Assembly (NCBI RefSeq): GCF_018860825.1
Contig: NZ_JAHKPZ010000038.1
Coordinates: 142,355 to 206,354, forward strand
Direction: 5' to 3'
DNA length: 64,000 nucleotides
From: Lacinutrix sp. C3R15
GTDB lineage: Bacteria; Bacteroidota; Bacteroidia; Flavobacteriales; Flavobacteriaceae
The position numbers and the translations under genes are program-made. How positions within the stretch are numbered: the stretch's first letter is position 1; each line of letters begins with the position of its first letter. Of the stretch, positions 45,629-54,509 are shown piece after piece. The notes below the pieces were generated by a model, which saw nothing but the letters and a program-made list of their open reading frames with translations, searched no databases and was not told the DNA's origin.

Positions 45629-46300
45629 TTAAAAATTTACAAATGCAATAACATTTACTTGGTCTCTACCTGAGTTTTCAAAAAACTGATTCATATAGCC
45701 TAACTCTAATCGAAGTGCGTTAGAAACTTTGTAACCTAAACCTGCAAACATTCTATTTCTATCAAAAACATCAGGTTTAGTATTTATAAAAATCTCATTA
45801 TACATAGAAACATACCATGGGTTAAAGGATTCTTTTTTATACTGAAGAGGTATATTCACACCTAGAAAATAGCGCAATCGCATTTTAAAGTCTTCTTCTA
45901 CAAAACGTTGTTCAAACCTGTAACGATGACTAAGTTTTACAGCTCCAATATTTTGTTTTGTTGTAAACTGTTGAAAAACCCGATGTTCATTAACAGCTAC
46001 TTTATCGGTATCTGTGTTTTCTAGATAATTTTCAGATAAAATATACCCATAACCTAATAATAAATTATTGTTGTTTTCTGATAAGTTATAACCAACACCT
46101 GTTCTTAATAAAAGCTGTTCTAAATCGCCAATTGCATCATAATTTCTGTATTGTACTTCAGTATGAATATTCCATTTAGAATTTATTTTTTTGTTTCCTA
46201 TATAAATTAGCCAATTTCCCAGATTACTCTCTTGGCTATTAGCAAAAAATGGCAACACTAATATTAAAATTAGTGTTGCCATAAAAGTTTTCTTTTTCAT
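45629..46300 (-). CDS. DUF2490 outer-membrane protein
   Basis: 223 residues. Signal peptide (FFANSQ end at about 23), then barrel-like strands beginning NLGNWLIYIGNKKINSKWNIHTEVQYRNYD and ending LRLELGYMNQFFENSGRDQVNVIAFVNF, as in DUF2490. Probably a small outer-membrane barrel. It lies between the second carbonic anhydrase gene (18 bases upstream) and the SulP gene, so it may serve as an outer-membrane route or accessory for anion uptake; this is speculative. Confidence 0.8.
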   Translation of the reverse strand: MKKKTFMATLILILVLPFFANSQESNLGNWLIYIGNKKINSKWNIHTEVQYRNYDAIGDLEQLLLRTGVGYNLSENNNNLLLGYGYILSENYLENTDTDKVAVNEHRVFQQFTTKQNIGAVKLSHRYRFEQRFVEEDFKMRLRYFLGVNIPLQYKKESFNPWYVSMYNEIFINTKPDVFDRNRMFAGLGYKVSNALRLELGYMNQFFENSGRDQVNVIAFVNF

Positions 46301-46318
46301 TAAAGCTTTTAGTTTTTA

Positions 46319-46945
46319 TTAATAAAACGCTACAGCACCTGTATTTATATCATACATTGCACCTACAATTTTAATTTCACCTTTCTTTTCCATTTCAGAA
46401 AGAATAGGGCTTTCTGCATGAATTCTAGCTATGGTTAATTCTACATTTTTCTTAGATACTTTATCAACAAATTCTAAGTTTTTTGAGTTTCTTAAGCTTT
46501 CATCTTTTGGCTCTGCTACTGCATTTACTGCTGGATTAATTTTTTCAATTAACTTAGTAAGGTTACCCATTTCTGCATGATCACAGGCTCCTTTTATTGC
46601 TCCGCAACTGGTGTGCCCTAATACTACAATTAACTTTGTTCCTGCTAATTTACATGCAAACTCCATGCTTCCTAAAATATCTTCGTTTACAAAGTTTCCT
46701 GCTATACGCACGCTAAAAATATCTCCTAAGCCTTGATCAAAAACAAGCTCTGCAGATACGCGTGAATCTATACAACTTAAAATAGTTGCAAATGGAAATT
46801 GACCTTCACTTGTATCATTTACCTGTTCTAAAAGATTACGGTTTGCTTTTAAATTATTTTGAAATCTTTGGTTTCCTTCTTTTAAATATTCTAATGACTT
46901 TGCTGGTGTCATTGTTGACTGGGTTTCTCTTGTATGTGCTTTCAT
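46319..46945 (-). CDS. Second beta-carbonic anhydrase
   Basis: 208 residues, distinct from the other carbonic anhydrase in this operon. Zinc ligands C58, H111 and C114 (SCIDSRV; GHTSCGAI) with D60 and R62. No signal peptide, so cytoplasmic. An internal ATG at codon 12 (MTPAKSLEYL) is a possible alternative start. It sits between the universal stress protein gene and the DUF2490 gene. Confidence 0.92.
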   Translation of the reverse strand: MKAHTRETQSTMTPAKSLEYLKEGNQRFQNNLKANRNLLEQVNDTSEGQFPFATILSCIDSRVSAELVFDQGLGDIFSVRIAGNFVNEDILGSMEFACKLAGTKLIVVLGHTSCGAIKGACDHAEMGNLTKLIEKINPAVNAVAEPKDESLRNSKNLEFVDKVSKKNVELTIARIHAESPILSEMEKKGEIKIVGAMYDINTGAVAFY

Positions 46946-46982
46946 AGTTATATTTTTCTTTAAGATACTACTTTTATAATAT

Positions 46983-47765
46983 CTATATTTTGTCTTCTGT
47001 TAATAATAGCGAAACATTAAGCGTATTTATTATGTCTCTTTTTGTTTTATTGTTTTTATCTAAACACATTAAATTTATTTTGTTTTTAGATACGTATTTT
47101 GATACACTTTCTAATGCTTTATCACTTTCTTCAAAAATATATTCAAAATTATTATTGTTTAAAGTTGTGTTTTGTGACACTTCATTATTTGTACCTTTAG
47201 TAATATGGAATGTTTTAATTGGTGCTTTTGTTTTATTAATTAATTTTTGAATAGCATTAATATTTAAACTTTTATCTACAGTATTTAAAACCCCTAAAGA
47301 AACCTCTTGATTTGGTTGTAGTGCATCTTGATTAGATGCAATCATAACTGGTCCTTTATACGTTTTTAAAACAAATTCTGTAATATTATCTCCAATAAAA
47401 TTAATTTTTTTTCCATTCTTTTTACCAAGCACTACCATGTCTGGTTTATTTTCTTGGATATACGATTCAATTTCATGTTTTACATTTCCGAAAGATAATT
47501 TATAGTCTATTCTTACCTTATATTCTTTAGCAATAGGCTTTACAATAGTTTCTATTTTTTTATCTGTAATTAAATGTTTTTCATTAATAGATCGCATAGC
47601 AGAGAGTTGGCTTTCTCTTTCTACTACTTCTATAGGCTTTTTTATATGAAATAGTGTTATTTCACCATCAATCATTTTTGCCAAGCTTACAGTGCTTTTT
47701 AAATCTAAATCGTGGTTGTTTTTTAAGTCTGAAAGTAGTAAAATTTTATATTTCGCATTTTCCAT
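46983..47765 (-). CDS. Universal stress protein, two Usp-like domains
   Basis: 260 residues. The first Usp domain (about 5-143) has the pattern KILLLSDLK...ATP-loop-like MVVLGKKNGKKINFIGDNITEFVLKTYKGPVMI. The second (about 150-260) is degenerate. It is encoded 6 bases after the SulP gene and 37 before the carbonic anhydrase gene. Usp domains fused or adjacent to anion transporters may regulate them; here this is inference from position. Confidence 0.82.
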   Translation of the reverse strand: MENAKYKILLLSDLKNNHDLDLKSTVSLAKMIDGEITLFHIKKPIEVVERESQLSAMRSINEKHLITDKKIETIVKPIAKEYKVRIDYKLSFGNVKHEIESYIQENKPDMVVLGKKNGKKINFIGDNITEFVLKTYKGPVMIASNQDALQPNQEVSLGVLNTVDKSLNINAIQKLINKTKAPIKTFHITKGTNNEVSQNTTLNNNNFEYIFEESDKALESVSKYVSKNKINLMCLDKNNKTKRDIINTLNVSLLLTEDKI

Positions 47766-47771
47766 AATTCG

Positions 47772-49364
47772 TTAACTTAAACTTATATTAGATTTAGGTC
47801 TTAGTTGAAAAAACTCAATAAAACTTGGTGGATTTTCAACAACACCACGTTTAGAAATTAACTTGATATCAATATTTCTTTCTTTTGCTTTAAAGGCAAA
47901 ATCTTCAAGAATTTCAATAATATCATAGTCAAGATATCTTGTTTTTCTAACATCAAACTCTAAATAAGTATCTCTTGGTAAACTGTCTAATTCTTTTAAA
48001 ATAGCTCCTTTATTAAAGAAGGTTACTTCTTCTGCCAGTTCCATTTTAATTTTATGTTTTCCGTTGCTTTTATCTTCAATATGTAAGAAGTGAGAGTTTT
48101 GGTAACTTTTTAATAAAACCACTACAATACCAACCATTAAACCTAAACCAATACCTACTAATAAATCGGTAAATACAATACCAATTATGGTAACAAAAAA
48201 TGGTATAGACTGTTTCCACCCTAATTTATACATTTTTTTAAACAAAGCAGGTTTTGCCAGCTTGTAACCAACTAATAATAAAATGGAAGCCAATACAGAT
48301 AAAGGAATTTTATTAAGTAGATTAGGAATTAAAATAACAGATATTAACAGTAATAAACCGTGTAATATTGTAGACATTTTACTTTTACCTCCAGATTGAA
48401 TATTAGCAGAACTACGCACAATTACTTGTGTTATTGGTAAACCACCAATTAAACCAGAAATAATATTACCTGTTCCTTGTGCTAACAACTCTCTATTGGT
48501 AGGTGTTACATTTTTATCTGGATCTATTTTATCTGAAGCCTCAACACATAAAAGGGTTTCTAAACTTGCTACTAAAGCAATAGTAAATGCTACAACCCAA
48601 ACCTGAGGGTTTGTAATTGCTGAAAAGTTAGGAAAACTAAATTGCCCTATAAAAGAGTTAAAATCTTCAGGAACTGGCACACTAACCATGTGGTTTGCAC
48701 TAATAGATAATAAGTCGTGATTTTGCGTTAGCATAAAAAATATAATACCTAATACTACCACAACAAAAGGCCCTTGAATAACCTCAAATACTTTTGATTT
48801 TTTACTTAAAACTTTTTCCCAGAATATTAATAGAATTAAACTGATTAGCCCTATTAATGCGGCTCCTGGATGAATATTATTTAACATGGCAAATAACTCT
48901 GAAAACGTATTACCTCCATCAATTTCAAAAAACTCTAAGTCCCAAGCAGACTCTTCATCATAGCCAAAAAAGTTAGGTATTTGTTTTAAAATAATAATAA
49001 TACCAATACCTGTTAGCATTCCTTTAATAACAGAAGACGGGAAATAATACCCAATAATACCTGCTTTTAACACACCAAAAAGTAGTTGAATTACACCACC
49101 TAAAACTACAGCTACTAAAAAGTTTTCATAACCTCCCAAGCTACCAATAGCTGTTAATACAATAGCTGCTAAACCAGCAGCAGGACCACTCACTCCTATT
49201 TTAGAGCCACTTAAGGCTCCTACTACAACTCCTCCTATAATACCAGCAATTAAACCAGAGAAAAGAGGTGCTCCACTGGCTAATGCAATACCTAAACATA
49301 AAGGTAATGCAACAAAAAATACAACGACACTTGCAGGCAGGTCGCTTTTAAACGTTTTAAACAT
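47772..49364 (-). CDS. SulP-family anion transporter, first gene of the carbon operon
   Basis: 530 residues. Starts MFKTFKSDLPASVVVFFVALPLCLGIALASGAP, with SGPAAGLAAIVLTAIG and GGLPITQVIVRSSANIQSGGKSKMS as SulP landmarks. The C-terminal STAS-like domain is about 440-530 (YLEFDVRKTRYLDYDIIEILEDF). Shorter than the second SulP and lacking its 80-residue insert. It leads a six-gene unit SulP-Usp-CA-DUF2490-SulP-CA with small gaps. Likely a bicarbonate importer. Confidence 0.9.
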   Translation of the reverse strand: MFKTFKSDLPASVVVFFVALPLCLGIALASGAPLFSGLIAGIIGGVVVGALSGSKIGVSGPAAGLAAIVLTAIGSLGGYENFLVAVVLGGVIQLLFGVLKAGIIGYYFPSSVIKGMLTGIGIIIILKQIPNFFGYDEESAWDLEFFEIDGGNTFSELFAMLNNIHPGAALIGLISLILLIFWEKVLSKKSKVFEVIQGPFVVVVLGIIFFMLTQNHDLLSISANHMVSVPVPEDFNSFIGQFSFPNFSAITNPQVWVVAFTIALVASLETLLCVEASDKIDPDKNVTPTNRELLAQGTGNIISGLIGGLPITQVIVRSSANIQSGGKSKMSTILHGLLLLISVILIPNLLNKIPLSVLASILLLVGYKLAKPALFKKMYKLGWKQSIPFFVTIIGIVFTDLLVGIGLGLMVGIVVVLLKSYQNSHFLHIEDKSNGKHKIKMELAEEVTFFNKGAILKELDSLPRDTYLEFDVRKTRYLDYDIIEILEDFAFKAKERNIDIKLISKRGVVENPPSFIEFFQLRPKSNISLS

Positions 49365-49458
49365 AAAATGATTTCTTTTGGGCTAAAGATTGTTATCTAA
49401 AGCCTATTTTCTTAATAATTTTTTTGGGGACTTAAGCAGTCCTATTTTTTTTAAAATA

Positions 49459-49752
49459 TTAAGAAATGAAATCTGGTGGTGGAGAAATTAAATTGAAATG
49501 TGGAATAGGATAATTTTTAAAAACATATCCCGAATTGTTTTCGTTAGAAGCAACATCAAAATAGAATTCGCATGTTTTATGGTTTAAAAATAAAACAGGA
49601 GCGTCTACGGTACAACTTTCGTTTTCTTCTTCAGATACAGAAAAAACAATAGAAACGTCAATGGTATCATCAACTATTGTTAAAATAGTTGGTGCAACTA
49701 TAAACAGTATAAAAATTACTGATAAAATTATAGATACTCCTTTTTTTGACAT
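49459..49752 (-). CDS. Small single-membrane-span protein of unknown function
   Basis: 97 residues. One N-terminal hydrophobic segment (VSIILSVIFILFIVAPTILTIV), then an acidic extracytoplasmic part with two cysteines (EENESCTVD; NHKTCEFYFD) that could form a disulfide, and a Pro-rich end. A -7-like TATATTTA lies upstream on minus. It may be the last small gene before the carbon operon or independent. Function not recognised. Confidence 0.6.
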   Translation of the reverse strand: MSKKGVSIILSVIFILFIVAPTILTIVDDTIDVSIVFSVSEEENESCTVDAPVLFLNHKTCEFYFDVASNENNSGYVFKNYPIPHFNLISPPPDFIS

Positions 49753-49812
49753 TTCTTTTTTAAAAATTAACTGTAAATATACTATTTTAAACCGTTACTG
49801 TGTTATGTAAAT

Positions 49813-50571
49813 TTAAATTTCGTTTAAAGCTTTTATAGCATCGTTAAAAATCCATCCTTCTTTACCATCTGTAAGCTTGATTTTTTTCCAGTTATTAACA
49901 GTATCTAAAATTAAAACTTTGGTTCCTTCATGAAGTCTAAAAGATTCTTGACTCCTTAAATTAGGCTCACTTTTTACTATAGCTTCTTGTGAAAACACAA
50001 TTGCAGGATTATATTTTTTGTCTATATCATATTTTTTAAATGCAAAAAATAAGGTGATTATAGCTAAAAATAAAAAAGCCGAACTACCTACAAATGCAAA
50101 TCTTTTTCTGTTGGAAGAATAACTAAAATAGTACCACAACGACAATAACACAAAAAGAACCATTGCAAATACCGAAGCATAAGCCCAACCATTAAAACTA
50201 AAGGTATTGGTTAGATTTTTAAACAGTTTACTTATACCAACTTCTGGCACCACATCTATAGCATCTACAGTCATGTTTCTTGCAAAGGCAATATTGTTTT
50301 GTATTTCTTTATCATTAGGAGAAAGCATTAATGCCTTTTCAAAGTAATAAATACTTGGTGCAATATTATTTAATTTATAATGTGCATTACCAAGGTTATA
50401 ATACAAGGATGCAGAATGCTTATTAGCGTTTAAAACAGCTTCATATTTAGCTATTGCTTCTGTAAACTTACCTTCATTATACAACGCATTTCCTTCTTCA
50501 AAAAGGGTATTGTTTTGCGCTACAGAAAGTGTAGTGAGTAAAAAGGTTACTATGTAAATTATATGTTTCAT
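49813..50571 (-). CDS. batE: BatE: TPR, membrane and SH3-like protein
   Basis: 252 residues. Signal peptide (LLTTLSVAQ), two to three TPRs (about 20-100: LFEEGNALYNEGKFTEAIAKYEAVL), two membrane segments (about 130-185) and a C-terminal bacterial SH3 domain (VKSEPNLRSQESFRLHEGTKVLILDTVNNWKKIKLTDGKEGWI). This is the BatE layout. It ends the Bat operon, starting 1 base after batD. Confidence 0.88.
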   Translation of the reverse strand: MKHIIYIVTFLLTTLSVAQNNTLFEEGNALYNEGKFTEAIAKYEAVLNANKHSASLYYNLGNAHYKLNNIAPSIYYFEKALMLSPNDKEIQNNIAFARNMTVDAIDVVPEVGISKLFKNLTNTFSFNGWAYASVFAMVLFVLLSLWYYFSYSSNRKRFAFVGSSAFLFLAIITLFFAFKKYDIDKKYNPAIVFSQEAIVKSEPNLRSQESFRLHEGTKVLILDTVNNWKKIKLTDGKEGWIFNDAIKALNEI

Positions 50572-50572
50572 A

Positions 50573-52345
50573 TTAACGAATTTGCTTATCTATTTCTGAA
50601 ATTGCTTTAGATGCTTTTTCATAATCTTGTTGCATTTCTACCTGTGTAATTGGTGTATAACGTGCCAATTCACAGTTTTTAAGTATGCTAACAAACTCTA
50701 AAACAGTTGCATTTTCTACTTCCTTTTCGTTTAATATTTGGGTAATTTTATCTTTACTAAAATCACTAGTCTCTATTTGCAGTTTGGCTTTTAAATAATT
50801 ATGTAAGGCTTTTTCTAGTGCGACATAAAACGCTTCTTTTTGACCCAGAGTACGTTTTGCCTCGCTTAAATATTTTTTAGCTAGTTTATCTGCTTTTCTA
50901 ATTTTATTACCTGTAACATCTGCTAAACGCTCATCGCGCTTGTTTCTAAACACAATAGCTAATGGTATTGCTAAAAGTGGTCCTAATAAAGCCGTCCAGA
51001 AACCTGTAGATTTAAAGAAGTTCTTTTTGGTTGTAGAAACTAAATTAGCTTTGGTTTTTATAAATGCAAAATGATCATTTCCTAAAACAGGCTGTTTGTT
51101 ATTAGTACTTGTTATAGCATTATTATTCGCTGCTTCATTATTTGTTGGTCCTTCTAGTACATCAATAATTAACTCACTTGAGCTTAATGTTTTGTAGCTT
51201 TCTGTTTTTAAATCAAAATAAGAAAAAGAGATGCTTGGCAAAGGATATTTACCTTTAAATTGCGGAACTACAGTATAACTCTGGCTTCGTTTTCCTTGCA
51301 TTCCGTTAATTGTAGTAGAAACTTTGTCTCTATTTTCTGGTTCATAAACTTCTAAAGAACTAGGAATACTAAGTTTTGGTAACTCAAATAACTTTAAGTT
51401 ACCATTACCTGAAACTGTAACTGTTGCTTGAAGCGATTCTGATGCATTTAAGGCTTGTTTTGAAGTAGCAACCTCAAAATCAAAATCACCCACTGCTCCT
51501 GTAAAATTAGCAGGTTTATTATTTTCTGGTAATGGTTTTACATTAATTTTTCTGCTTCCTGCAGAAATGGTTTTGTTTGCTTGTGTCATTAAACGCTCGC
51601 CAAAGATGTTACGTCTGTTTGTTGGCACATCTACTGTAATATCTAAGCTTAAGGGCTCTATTTCAAGTTTTCCTGTTTTTTGAGGATATAACACTGTTTT
51701 GCGTAAAACCACATATCTATAGTCTTCGCCTTTATAAGTTCCGTTTAATATTTTTAGTCCTTTTATGTCTATGTTTTGCGACCAGAAATCGTTGTATCTT
51801 GGACTATCTGTTTCTCTCCAGTTGCTAACTCCTGTATTTGGCGAAACATATAGTTTATAGACTACAGTAATGGCTTCGTTTAAATAAGGGTTTGTTTTAG
51901 AAACCTCTGCTACTAAATGAATATTGTCATCTATATCTATTGCTGGATTGTTAGGATCATTAGGTTTATCTACCGCTTTAGAAACAACTACAGCTATAGG
52001 AGTTGTTTTATAGGTTTCTCCATTAATTTCTATAGTGGCTTGATTAATTGTAAATTTTCCTTGTTTTTTTGGTGCTAAAAAGTAGCTATAGCTTTTATTA
52101 AATGATTTTTTACCATTTACCCAAGAATGACTAACAGACTGGTTTGGTCCTGCAACAACATTAAAATCTTTAAAGCTTGGAGGATTAAAATTATCGCCAT
52201 CTTCATTCATTTCAAAATCTATACGCAAGCGTTCATTAACGCCTAGTTTTTTCTTACTTACTTTAGCTTCAAATTTTACTTGTGCAGAAGCAATACTTGT
52301 AGCAAGTAGTATAAATAGTATGGTGATGTGTTTTATTGTTTTCAT
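50573..52345 (-). CDS. batD: BatD: large exported Bat protein
   Basis: 590 residues. Signal peptide (LATSIASAQ), repeated beta-sandwich domains (VKFEAKVSKKKLGVNERLRIDFEMNEDGDNFNPPSFKDFNVVAGPNQS and later copies), one membrane segment about 450-470 (TGFWTALLGPLLAIPLAIVF) and a cytoplasmic helical tail. This is the standard BatD architecture; it probably forms a periplasmic scaffold with BatA and BatB. A 70-base spacer with tandem CAGCATT words separates it from batC. Confidence 0.92.
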   Translation of the reverse strand: MKTIKHITILFILLATSIASAQVKFEAKVSKKKLGVNERLRIDFEMNEDGDNFNPPSFKDFNVVAGPNQSVSHSWVNGKKSFNKSYSYFLAPKKQGKFTINQATIEINGETYKTTPIAVVVSKAVDKPNDPNNPAIDIDDNIHLVAEVSKTNPYLNEAITVVYKLYVSPNTGVSNWRETDSPRYNDFWSQNIDIKGLKILNGTYKGEDYRYVVLRKTVLYPQKTGKLEIEPLSLDITVDVPTNRRNIFGERLMTQANKTISAGSRKINVKPLPENNKPANFTGAVGDFDFEVATSKQALNASESLQATVTVSGNGNLKLFELPKLSIPSSLEVYEPENRDKVSTTINGMQGKRSQSYTVVPQFKGKYPLPSISFSYFDLKTESYKTLSSSELIIDVLEGPTNNEAANNNAITSTNNKQPVLGNDHFAFIKTKANLVSTTKKNFFKSTGFWTALLGPLLAIPLAIVFRNKRDERLADVTGNKIRKADKLAKKYLSEAKRTLGQKEAFYVALEKALHNYLKAKLQIETSDFSKDKITQILNEKEVENATVLEFVSILKNCELARYTPITQVEMQQDYEKASKAISEIDKQIR

Positions 52346-52415
52346 TTTAATTTACGATTTTTGATTTTGCATTACGATTTATTTTAAAATAGTAATGCAG
52401 CATTCAGCATTCGTT

Positions 52416-53291
52416 TTACCAATCTTTTTCTGTTTGAACGCGTTCACCTTTGGTTTTTTGAGCATTCATTTTATCTTGTACTTTTTGTTCTTGATCATTC
52501 ATAGCTTCTAACAAGTTTTTAACTTGTTGTGGCGATAATTGTCCTGGCTGTTGTTGTGGTTTTGGATTCTCTTTTTGTTCCTCTTCGCCACCTTTTCCTT
52601 CATCTTCTTTTTCGTCTTTAGGATTGCCATCTTCATCTTTTTCATCTTCACCTTCCTTTTTATCTTGATCTCCTTCGTCTTGTTGGTCTTGATCCTTATC
52701 CTGATTCTCGTTTTCTTTATCTTTATCTTGATCTTTTTCCTGATCTTGATCTTTTTGATCTTCTTGCTCTTGTTGATCGTCTTTATTCTCTTCGTTTTGA
52801 TCTTTATTCTGGTCCTGTTGATCTTGTTGTTGCTCTGCACATTCTTTTGCTAAAGCATAATTATAACGTGTTTGATCATCTAAAGGATTGTTTCGTAATG
52901 CATTTTTAAACGCTTCTGCAGCTTCTTTACATTGTTTATTTTGCATTAAAATATTACCTATATTATGATAGGCCTTATACTTTTCATCTTTTGTTGTGGC
53001 ATATTTTGCCGTTTGTTTTAGTCTGTATAAAGCTTCGTCATAAATTCCTTTTTTGTAATAGGTGTTTGCTAAGTTATACGCGCCAACAGCATAGTTTGGT
53101 TGTTCTGAAATAGCTTTTCGGTATTCCATTTCTGCCGAAACATAATCTTCATTATCTACCAAAATATTAGCATCATAGACTAGGTCATTTGCTTTGTTTT
53201 TTGCAAGCATTTCCTGAGCTTCTTTGTCTTTGTCTTGCGCAAAAGAAGCTATACTAAAAAGGGTTAATATGATTATTACTATGTGTTTCAT
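52416..53291 (-). CDS. batC: BatC: TPR protein with charged low-complexity tail
   Basis: 291 residues. Signal peptide (FSIASFAQ), TPRs about 35-150 (DYVSAEMEYRKAISEQPNYAVGAYNLANTYYKKG; KEAAEAFKNALRNNPLDDQTRYNYALAKE), then a strongly charged Gln/Asp/Glu/Lys stretch (about 155-250) and a conserved-looking end (QQQPGQLSPQQVKNLLEAMNDQE). Layout and position are those of BatC. The low-complexity DNA creates long spurious frames on both strands. Confidence 0.88.
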   Translation of the reverse strand: MKHIVIIILTLFSIASFAQDKDKEAQEMLAKNKANDLVYDANILVDNEDYVSAEMEYRKAISEQPNYAVGAYNLANTYYKKGIYDEALYRLKQTAKYATTKDEKYKAYHNIGNILMQNKQCKEAAEAFKNALRNNPLDDQTRYNYALAKECAEQQQDQQDQNKDQNEENKDDQQEQEDQKDQDQEKDQDKDKENENQDKDQDQQDEGDQDKKEGEDEKDEDGNPKDEKEDEGKGGEEEQKENPKPQQQPGQLSPQQVKNLLEAMNDQEQKVQDKMNAQKTKGERVQTEKDW

Positions 53292-53405
53292 TTATATTTT
53301 ACTAAATTATAAAACTACTGGTTTGGTTATAGTTAAAGGTTTTATAAAATTATTTACTTCTTAAATCACTAAAGCCTTTTGTTTTTTGCTAAAGATGATG
53401 TTTTA

Positions 53406-54446
53406 TTATAGGTTTTCGTTGAATAGGTTTAGTTTTTTTAACCATTCTGTTTTTCGTTCTAACAAAAAGATGTCTATAAACAGAAGAAGAAATGCCAATG
53501 CTAAAAACCATTGAAATTGGTCTTTAAAATCTGCAAACTCTTTGGCTTCAAATTCTGTTTTATCCATTTTATTTAAAATATCTCTAATGGTACCAACTAC
53601 TTCATTGGTGTTTTTTCCGTTAATATAAACACCATTGGCTTCTGCAGAAATGCTTTTTAAATTTTCTTCGTTTAAGCGAGTGATTACGGTTTCTCCTTGT
53701 CTGTCTTTTTTATAATTTAAGGTAACACCATTTCTTTTAATTGGTATTGGTCCTCCTTTTACATCACCAACTCCAATGGTAAAAATTCTAATACCCTGTT
53801 TGCTTGCTTCTTCAGCAGCGCGAATTGCAGATTCGCCAAAATGGTCTTCACCATCTGAAATAATAATTAAAACTCTATTGGTTTGCTCTTCATTATCAAA
53901 ATAAGTTTCTGCTAATTCTATGGCGCCATTTATTGCTGTACCTTGCGAAGACAACATATCTGTATTCATGTTTTGTAAAAACATTTTGGCTGCTGCATAG
54001 TCTGTAGTGATAGGTAATTGCGGAAATGCTTTTGCTGCATAGGCAATAATACCCACTCTATCACTTGCTAGATTGTTAATTATTTGGGTTACTAATTGTT
54101 TTGATTTATCTAGCCTGTTTGGTGCAATGTCTTCTGCCAGCATACTTTTAGAAACGTCAACAGCAAATACAATATCTACACCTTCGCGTTTTACGGTTTC
54201 TAGTTTTGTACCTACTTTAGGGTTTACCAATGCAATGGCTAAGCTGGCAAATGCCAAACATAAAACAACAACTTTTAATATGCTTTTAAAAAGGGATTGA
54301 TTTGGACTTAATTTTTTTAAGATTGTTTTATTGGCAAAGTTTTTTTGCGCTTTATGTTTCCATAATTGAAGCAACAAAAAGAGTAGGATTATTACTGGAA
54401 TAATCACTAAAACCCAAAACCATATTTTTTCTTCTAATTGATACAT
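53406..54446 (-). CDS. batB: BatB: VWA-domain membrane protein
   Basis: 346 residues. Two N-terminal membrane segments (about 8-28 and 56-74), a von Willebrand A domain with MIDAS D97-x-S99-x-S101 (AVDVSKSMLAEDI) and ISDGEDH, and a C-terminal membrane helix (FLALAFLLLFIDIFLLE). Typical BatB, metal-dependent protein interaction on the periplasmic side. Confidence 0.93.
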   Translation of the reverse strand: MYQLEEKIWFWVLVIIPVIILLFLLLQLWKHKAQKNFANKTILKKLSPNQSLFKSILKVVVLCLAFASLAIALVNPKVGTKLETVKREGVDIVFAVDVSKSMLAEDIAPNRLDKSKQLVTQIINNLASDRVGIIAYAAKAFPQLPITTDYAAAKMFLQNMNTDMLSSQGTAINGAIELAETYFDNEEQTNRVLIIISDGEDHFGESAIRAAEEASKQGIRIFTIGVGDVKGGPIPIKRNGVTLNYKKDRQGETVITRLNEENLKSISAEANGVYINGKNTNEVVGTIRDILNKMDKTEFEAKEFADFKDQFQWFLALAFLLLFIDIFLLERKTEWLKKLNLFNENL

Positions 54447-54509
54447 TTATTTTAGTATTCAGTAATAGTATTCAATAAGCAACTTAGCCTTGAACACCTA
54501 GTTTTTAAA

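Noticed and set aside
52508..52853. Long open frames on both strands across the batC low-complexity tract
   Set aside because: Their translations are pure Lys/Ile/Arg or Phe/Leu/Ile repeats produced by the repetitive codons of batC; no domain, start context or spacing supports them.
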